DNA from: an uncultured Bacteroides sp.
GTDB taxonomy: Bacteria; Bacteroidota; Bacteroidia; Bacteroidales; Bacteroidaceae
Length of the DNA stretch: 29,818 nucleotides
Assembly: GCA_958477465.1 (NCBI GenBank)
Contig: CAUEFX010000056.1
Location: forward strand, 1-29,818
Direction of reading: 5' to 3'
A program made the position numbers and the translations under genes. Positions 24,840 through 29,818 of the stretch are shown in pieces. Position 1 is the stretch's first letter. Each line of letters opens with the position of its first letter. The notes beneath the pieces are model-generated. The model ran no database searches. It had not been told where the DNA came from and saw nothing but the letters and a program-made list of their open reading frames with translations.

Positions 24840-26909
24840 CTAATCGTAGAAATTCCAGGATACGCCAAATTTCAACAGTCGGGGATTGATGGGATAATGA
24901 GGTGCATAGAATGCATTCGGACGATTGATCATTCCGTCATTCACGTGGTACATCATAACGAAGAAACGGGTCCGTTTCAGATGAACATTGGCATACACAT
25001 TGACAATGGGATAACCACCTATCTCTACCTGATCATCGGTGGGTTGCAGATAGAACTGTCCTGTAGCAGGCATGTAAGCCGGTGCATGGTATTTGGTAAA
25101 GTAGCGTGCATCGGCACCTAATTGGACACTCAGTACCTTTTTTGCCAGTTTGAAATCCATATACAGGTTGTGGTATAAGGAGAGGTCCGGCAAGGGTAGG
25201 ACGGTACTGTTACTCGATTTTTGCCAGGTAACCTCATTGTCCAGATGAAGAATTCCAAGTTTGAAATCTTGGGATAGCGTGGCCGAAAGCACTTGGATGT
25301 TACTGCCGAATTGTTCCGGAAGGGCCTGCTGGTTGAAATACGTGTAGTTCTTGATGTTTTCTACACCGGCTTTCAGGTTTGTCCTCCAATGTTCGATGCT
25401 CAGTTCGCCTTCTATGCGTGTGCGGAATTCTTTATCCATATTGTCATCATCCCAATAGAAATGCTTGGAGTGGTAATGCCGCATGTAGAAGGAGGGCAAT
25501 GTATTGCTTACCGAAGCACGCGCCATCAGGCTGACCGTGTCTTTTCCCAAACGGAAATTCAGATCGAGACCACCGTTTACTTTGAACTGCCCGATGGCTT
25601 TTCCCAATAATCCCACTTCACCGATGGCATGATAATGAAGAATGTTGCCCTGTCGTTTGGATAATTCACCCCCTGCAAAGACTTCATTCTCGATATAGCG
25701 GTCTGTGCTGACCGAGTCTTTGTTCATCAGCTCGTATTTACTTAACTTGTGTGAGATGAAACCGGTCAGTCCGGCTTTGGCGTATTTGTTGAAACCCTCG
25801 AGAAGGGAGACTCCCAATGTGTTTTTTACCCCTATATAGGAGGTGGAATCATCGACGATATAAGGAGTACCCGGCTTGATGTATGTATGCTGATAATAAT
25901 CTTTCAACTGGTCTTCCGAAGTAAACTTATGTTTGCTCCACTCCAACTGCATCGTATGGATGAAGCTGGTGACCGGGACAAACTCTTTTGCAGGTGGCAA
26001 CGTGTCGTTTTCTTCTTGAGGCAGGTCGCGGTGAAATCCCAGTTTGTAGCGTTGTGCCAGAAAAATATAACTGTCTGAATTTCGGGAAGTGGCCGTACTC
26101 ATGACCGTGGGCATGTTGGTCGATTCGTAAGTTTGTTGCCCGCCGGATGCGGCTTCGGGGTCTTTGACGTAGTTGTCATCCATGATACCTCCGTTCTCAT
26201 TGTTCTTGAGATAGTTGTAGCTGTATAGCAATGTCCCCTCATACCGTTCTCCCAGATAGCTGATGAAAGGAGCTGCGTTGAAGAAAGAGGTGCTCGAATG
26301 GTTGTAATATCCCCGTCCGTATAAGTAGTCGATGTTGAAGCCGAAAGCCATCTGCTTATTTACATTGACCGAGAAGTATGCTTTAAAACGTTCTTCACCG
26401 TTTACTTTACTACCGGCTTTATAATAAGTCAGGTTGGTATAGGGAACGTTACTGTTGGTAAAATTGAATTCATTCGGCCGTACGAAGAAAAAGGAGTAGG
26501 GCTGCATGAACATGGTCGGCTCCGGGGTAACGTCACGGTCGAAAAAAATACGGGATATACGCGGGGCGCCCATATTGGACAGGTAGTTATAATGTCCTGT
26601 CATACCTTCCGTGAGATTGGTGTTCTGGAAGTTCAAGCGTAATGTATCGGCAGGTATACGGGTCACATTTCCCAGATTTTCGCTGATGTGCCACATGTAG
26701 AGTTTGGGAGGAAGGCCTTGTATCTCTACGTTGCTGCTGTCCGGATTTTGCGGACGCATGGCGGGGTCAATCTGGTTACCGTATTGATCTACGATATTAC
26801 CGAATTCATCTGTCTGGTCGTTGTATGGATTTCTTGGGCTGACTTGCGCTTGGATAGCCAACTGACCAACAATAAAAAGTAATATATATGTAAGTAGGAA
26901 TCGTCTCAT
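24840..26909 (-). CDS. Putative porin, large outer-membrane beta-barrel
   Basis: This is a protein of about 689 residues. The preferred start is ATG 26909 (MRRFLLTYILLFIVGQLAIQAQ, a clear signal peptide). The in-frame ATG at 26930 would add seven residues and overlaps a -7-like TATCTTTG on the minus strand (26927-26920). The mature N-terminus is Asn/Asp/Pro-rich (VSPRNPYNDQTDEFGNIVDQYG). A long barrel with alternating aromatic strands follows and ends LLKFGVSWNFYD. The pattern fits the Bacteroidetes 'putative porin' family; the substrate is unknown. It is followed at 38 nt by the solute-binding-like gene in the same direction, suggesting a shared outer-membrane/periplasm role. Confidence 0.85.
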   Translation of the reverse strand: MRRFLLTYILLFIVGQLAIQAQVSPRNPYNDQTDEFGNIVDQYGNQIDPAMRPQNPDSSNVEIQGLPPKLYMWHISENLGNVTRIPADTLRLNFQNTNLTEGMTGHYNYLSNMGAPRISRIFFDRDVTPEPTMFMQPYSFFFVRPNEFNFTNSNVPYTNLTYYKAGSKVNGEERFKAYFSVNVNKQMAFGFNIDYLYGRGYYNHSSTSFFNAAPFISYLGERYEGTLLYSYNYLKNNENGGIMDDNYVKDPEAASGGQQTYESTNMPTVMSTATSRNSDSYIFLAQRYKLGFHRDLPQEENDTLPPAKEFVPVTSFIHTMQLEWSKHKFTSEDQLKDYYQHTYIKPGTPYIVDDSTSYIGVKNTLGVSLLEGFNKYAKAGLTGFISHKLSKYELMNKDSVSTDRYIENEVFAGGELSKRQGNILHYHAIGEVGLLGKAIGQFKVNGGLDLNFRLGKDTVSLMARASVSNTLPSFYMRHYHSKHFYWDDDNMDKEFRTRIEGELSIEHWRTNLKAGVENIKNYTYFNQQALPEQFGSNIQVLSATLSQDFKLGILHLDNEVTWQKSSNSTVLPLPDLSLYHNLYMDFKLAKKVLSVQLGADARYFTKYHAPAYMPATGQFYLQPTDDQVEIGGYPIVNVYANVHLKRTRFFVMMYHVNDGMINRPNAFYAPHYPINPRLLKFGVSWNFYD

Positions 26910-26962
26910 AATTGGGCGCAAAGATAGCATAAAAAAAGAATTTGCTTACGTTTGATTTGCTA

Positions 26963-27006
26963 ATAAAGCCGAAGAAACAGCTAAAAAACTGTATCTCCGG
27001 CTTTAT
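26963..27006 (-). terminator. Hairpin after the FG-GAP surface-protein gene
   Basis: ATAAAGCCG (26963-26971) pairs with CGGCTTTAT (26998-27006), with a small inner CAG/CTG stem. It begins 28 nt past the stop codon on the minus strand. The T-run is weak, so termination is likely but not certain. Confidence 0.55.
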
Positions 27007-27033
27007 CTCAGCCATTATAGCATTCGTAATACA

Positions 27034-29818
27034 CTATCTGCCTTTGATGAATTTTTGGCAGATGGTACCATTCTCGCTGATTATTCTGAGTACGTAGACA
27101 CTATTTGCGCAACTTCCGAGAGGAACGGTTTCTTGGGTACCGAAAACTCTTTTTTGGTAAACAGACTGTCCGTTCGTATTGAAGATACAGATAACCGCAC
27201 CGTTTGTTGCCTCGGGAATTCCTGAGATATGTAACTCGTTGGTAGCTGCCGAATAGTATATGAACCATTTCCCCGGTTCTATTATCGCATTTTCTTCGGT
27301 TCCAACACCGGAAAAGGCGCTCACTGGAATGCTGATTTCTGCATATACTCCGGAGCCGTCGATGGTGGTGGCACGCGCAATGACCGTTCCTGCTTTTCCG
27401 TTGCCGATGCCCGTCAATACTCCATTCTGATTGATATATGCAAGATTACCTCCGGCTGTGATTGTCCAGTTGACCGTACGAAACGTAGCCTGCAACGGAT
27501 GAATCGTGGCCGATAAGTGCATGACCGGCTGTTCGGCCGATAAACCCAGTATCTCTTCCGTTGGGTGAATCAGGATGTAGGCGGGGAATACGGCATTCGA
27601 AGCAGTCGTCGTGCTGGCCACATTGGAGCGCACCGTTGCTTTGTCGGCGGCCTTTGCCAGACGTGCAGACATGGGCTGCCAGTTGTCATCGTATTTTGCA
27701 TCGAACTCTAATGCATAGTATAGTACACCTTGGGGAGCATTCGCATCGGAATACGAGGTCGCGTTGCCGGATACTTCTCCTATCGTGGTCAGATTATCCG
27801 GATCCGTACCGCGCAGAATACGGTAAGATTCGATGGTCGCACCTTCATATTGACTCCATATCAGGTTCCAGCTACTGCCCATGCCTTTGTTTATCATGGT
27901 ATGCATACCTTTGACGGGAGTACTCGGAGTTGTTTCCGCCCCATACGAAGTCAGTAGTGTGAGGCGATAACGCGAGGAGGTGATTTGCGGATTGGAAGTG
28001 ACGTCCACGTATGTGTTTTCTGTCACCGGTACTGTGGCAAGTAAGCGGAAATCGTTGTATTTGTTTCCTTCTTTGTATACATTTATTCCGCTGACGAATG
28101 AGGGTAAGTTCTTTGGATACTCCCATCCGATGCGATATCTCCCTGTTTCTGCATCAGCAGTAACGAGAGCGATATCCGGCTTTTGCAAATCATCGTTTAC
28201 AGACACTTTCTTTTCGTGAGTCAATGTGCCGCATGCGGTAAAAACATTCAGACGTAGAGTGTATTCTCCTTTCATCTTGAATACGATCTTTGCTTCACTG
28301 CTGTTTCCCCTTCGAGAGATGCTGACGGGAGAAACAATCCCCTGGATTCCGGTTTTATGGATGATGGGGCGGAAGCCGTCTCCGTCTTTGTCGTATTCCC
28401 ATTCATATCCGTAATCACCTTCGGGCAGTGTCAATTTGTTTTCTGCATTGACCAGTGCGGACGGGTGCACTTCAAATTCCGGTTGGATGGCTGGCGTGAC
28501 AACCAAGGCAACGGCATACGCCGTTCCGTCCGCTGTAACAGACAGTTGCTTTGTTCCTTCGGTACTCCAGACTACTTCATAATTGCTACCTTCCTGTGCC
28601 AGCAGTGTGCCACCGTCCCAATCCCATGTAAGGGCTCCTGTACCCGTGTTTCCGCTATAAGTGACCGTGGCAGATAATTCGGCACATACAGAAACGGGAA
28701 GCTGGATTTTCGGGGCTGCCTCTACTTTGAGAATGAACGGCTCGGAGAATGACGAGGGGACGTTTTGTTCATCTATGGCCTGCACCTGCACTTCATATAT
28801 ACCTGCCGGGATGGCTGAGATGGGGATGGCATACGTTGTTGTGGTGTGATAAGGGTAGGTGGGCACGACGGCCGCATGGTCATCCAGCCCATTCAAGGGA
28901 GAGATAATATAGGCTCCTTCTCCCGCAACTCCTTGCTTTTTTACGCTGATGTTATAACGCATCCGTGCATAAGGTGTCTCGGCATCTTTGGCAGCCTCCC
29001 ATTTCAACACTACAAACTCGCTTTGCTGCACACCGCAGAGTGACTGCGGAGCTTGGGGGCGGGTGTTGGTGAAAGTGGCGTGATTAATCAGAGGCGTATG
29101 ACCGTCATTGTCTGAGAAGTAATCCGGCCTTCCGTCATTGTTCAGGTCGATGGCCAAGCTGCCGGATTCAATTTTACTTCCGTCGAAACTATGTACTTCG
29201 TATTTCCAATCGTCGTAGAAATAGACAATGGCCGAGGTGGCATATTCATGAGACGATTCCGTGCCAATAAACAGGTCCGGATAACCATTGTTGTCGAAGT
29301 CGGCTATTTTGTAAACAGTACGTCCCGGAATGGCAGGGATGGTAATTTCCTTGATTTCATCAAAGTCCTGATTCTTGTTGTTGAGTGCAATCAATATAGT
29401 ACTGTTGTTCTTTTGTATTACCAGATCCGGATAGCCGTCATTGTTCATGTCGATAGCGTTGTTGATTCGGATACCATCGGATAAGGCAGAAGGAATCTCT
29501 TTCTTGCTGAAAGTGTTGTTGCCATTATTCAGGTACTGTATGACAGCGCCTTCTGTAATGTAGTTATCGATGGCATCGGTGAACCCGTCATTGTTCATGT
29601 CGCAAGGAAAAAGGCTGATATAGCTTGCCGCTGCTTCTGTCTTTATTCTATCGAAATCAATGTTATTGCCCGAGTTGATGTAGAATGACCTTTGGTCTAT
29701 GAAGTCAAAATATCCATCATGATTAAGGTCGACGATGTAGTCTTTCGCAACACCTTCGCCATGGATTAGCTCTACGGTCATGTCTTTATCTCCATTGTTG
29801 ATGCATTGTTGAAACGAA
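27034..29818 (-). CDS. Large secreted FG-GAP/Fn3/PKD/Big2 surface protein with Por-type sorting domain (5' end outside window)
   Basis: The frame is open to the right edge, so the gene is partial (at least 927 residues). The ATG at 29781 is internal: upstream codons read SFQQCINNGDKD, continuing the repeat pattern. In order: at least five FG-GAP-like calcium-binding repeats with DxNxDG cores (DLNHDGYFDF, DMNNDGFTDA, DMNNDGYPDL, DFDNNGYPDL, DLNNDGRPDY); a fibronectin III domain (from PQAPQSLCGV, about residue 240 counted from ATG 29781); PKD-like modules (TWDWDGGTLL, GYEWEYDKDGDGF); two more Fn3-like modules; a Big2 Ig-like domain (WTITAGGNLAYINQNGVLTG); and a C-terminal 70-80-residue sorting-like domain ending KFIKGR. 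It is probably a surface adhesin or glycan-associated protein. A hairpin follows the stop. Confidence 0.85.
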   Translation of the reverse strand, partial: SFQQCINNGDKDMTVELIHGEGVAKDYIVDLNHDGYFDFIDQRSFYINSGNNIDFDRIKTEAAASYISLFPCDMNNDGFTDAIDNYITEGAVIQYLNNGNNTFSKKEIPSALSDGIRINNAIDMNNDGYPDLVIQKNNSTILIALNNKNQDFDEIKEITIPAIPGRTVYKIADFDNNGYPDLFIGTESSHEYATSAIVYFYDDWKYEVHSFDGSKIESGSLAIDLNNDGRPDYFSDNDGHTPLINHATFTNTRPQAPQSLCGVQQSEFVVLKWEAAKDAETPYARMRYNISVKKQGVAGEGAYIISPLNGLDDHAAVVPTYPYHTTTTYAIPISAIPAGIYEVQVQAIDEQNVPSSFSEPFILKVEAAPKIQLPVSVCAELSATVTYSGNTGTGALTWDWDGGTLLAQEGSNYEVVWSTEGTKQLSVTADGTAYAVALVVTPAIQPEFEVHPSALVNAENKLTLPEGDYGYEWEYDKDGDGFRPIIHKTGIQGIVSPVSISRRGNSSEAKIVFKMKGEYTLRLNVFTACGTLTHEKKVSVNDDLQKPDIALVTADAETGRYRIGWEYPKNLPSFVSGINVYKEGNKYNDFRLLATVPVTENTYVDVTSNPQITSSRYRLTLLTSYGAETTPSTPVKGMHTMINKGMGSSWNLIWSQYEGATIESYRILRGTDPDNLTTIGEVSGNATSYSDANAPQGVLYYALEFDAKYDDNWQPMSARLAKAADKATVRSNVASTTTASNAVFPAYILIHPTEEILGLSAEQPVMHLSATIHPLQATFRTVNWTITAGGNLAYINQNGVLTGIGNGKAGTVIARATTIDGSGVYAEISIPVSAFSGVGTEENAIIEPGKWFIYYSAATNELHISGIPEATNGAVICIFNTNGQSVYQKRVFGTQETVPLGSCANSVYVLRIISENGTICQKFIKGR

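Noticed and set aside
1..29818. CRISPR arrays, tRNA or rRNA genes
   Set aside because: No regularly spaced direct repeats with unique spacers, and no tRNA cloverleaf or rRNA sequence was recognised by eye.

Overview
The window looks like a Bacteroides (Bacteroidales) chromosome carrying the end of an integrative conjugative element (ICE). Evidence: promoters with the Bacteroides pattern TTTG-N19-TAnnTTTG, a pyrophosphate-dependent phosphofructokinase, OmpP1/FadL and 'putative porin' outer-membrane proteins, a Por-type C-terminal sorting domain, and ICE genes typical of the CTnDOT-like family. I have no database access, so species and family assignments rest on recognised motifs and layouts.

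Positions 1 to about 14,400 are the ICE. It opens with the last ~53 nt of a group II intron that splits the coupling-protein gene (mobC, VirD4/TraG-like) just downstream of where its P-loop should be. A convergent, much more AT-rich cargo operon follows on the minus strand (5778 to 1527): an Mrr-like nuclease with an ABC-3C-type C-terminal region, a small 'middle component', a Rad50/SMC-like ATPase with a CxxC hook, and a HEPN protein with an intact R-x4-H RNase motif. This is a four-gene ABC-three-component defence system and the most interesting locus here. The ICE backbone then resumes on the plus strand with DUF4099/DUF3945 and DUF1896 proteins and a giant N6-methyltransferase/SNF2-helicase gene. 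That last gene is intact for 5.3 kb except for two in-frame TGA codons, both apparently at tryptophan positions. Two overlapping minus-strand genes for excisionase/HTH-like proteins close the element. No integrase or topoisomerase gene is visible.

Positions 14,400 to 15,128 are a gene-poor, AT-rich junction with an orphan terminator, a perfect promoter in front of a 42-residue ORF, and AAAAGTGCAT repeats. The element-chromosome boundary should lie in or near it, but I could not fix it.

Positions 15,129 to 29,818 are ordinary chromosome. On the plus strand are pfp and a membrane-anchored GH25 lysozyme, then prmA on the minus strand. A divergent intergenic region with a 24-bp repeat array precedes a two-gene plus-strand unit (a Trp/Gly-rich then Ser/Arg-rich secreted protein, and an OmpP1/FadL porin). 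The rest is on the minus strand: guaD and a Gfo/Idh/MocA oxidoreductase, a solute-binding-like protein and a putative porin, and a large FG-GAP/fibronectin/PKD/Big2 surface protein running off the right edge. A 96-nt element with long inverted arms lies between the solute-binding and oxidoreductase genes.
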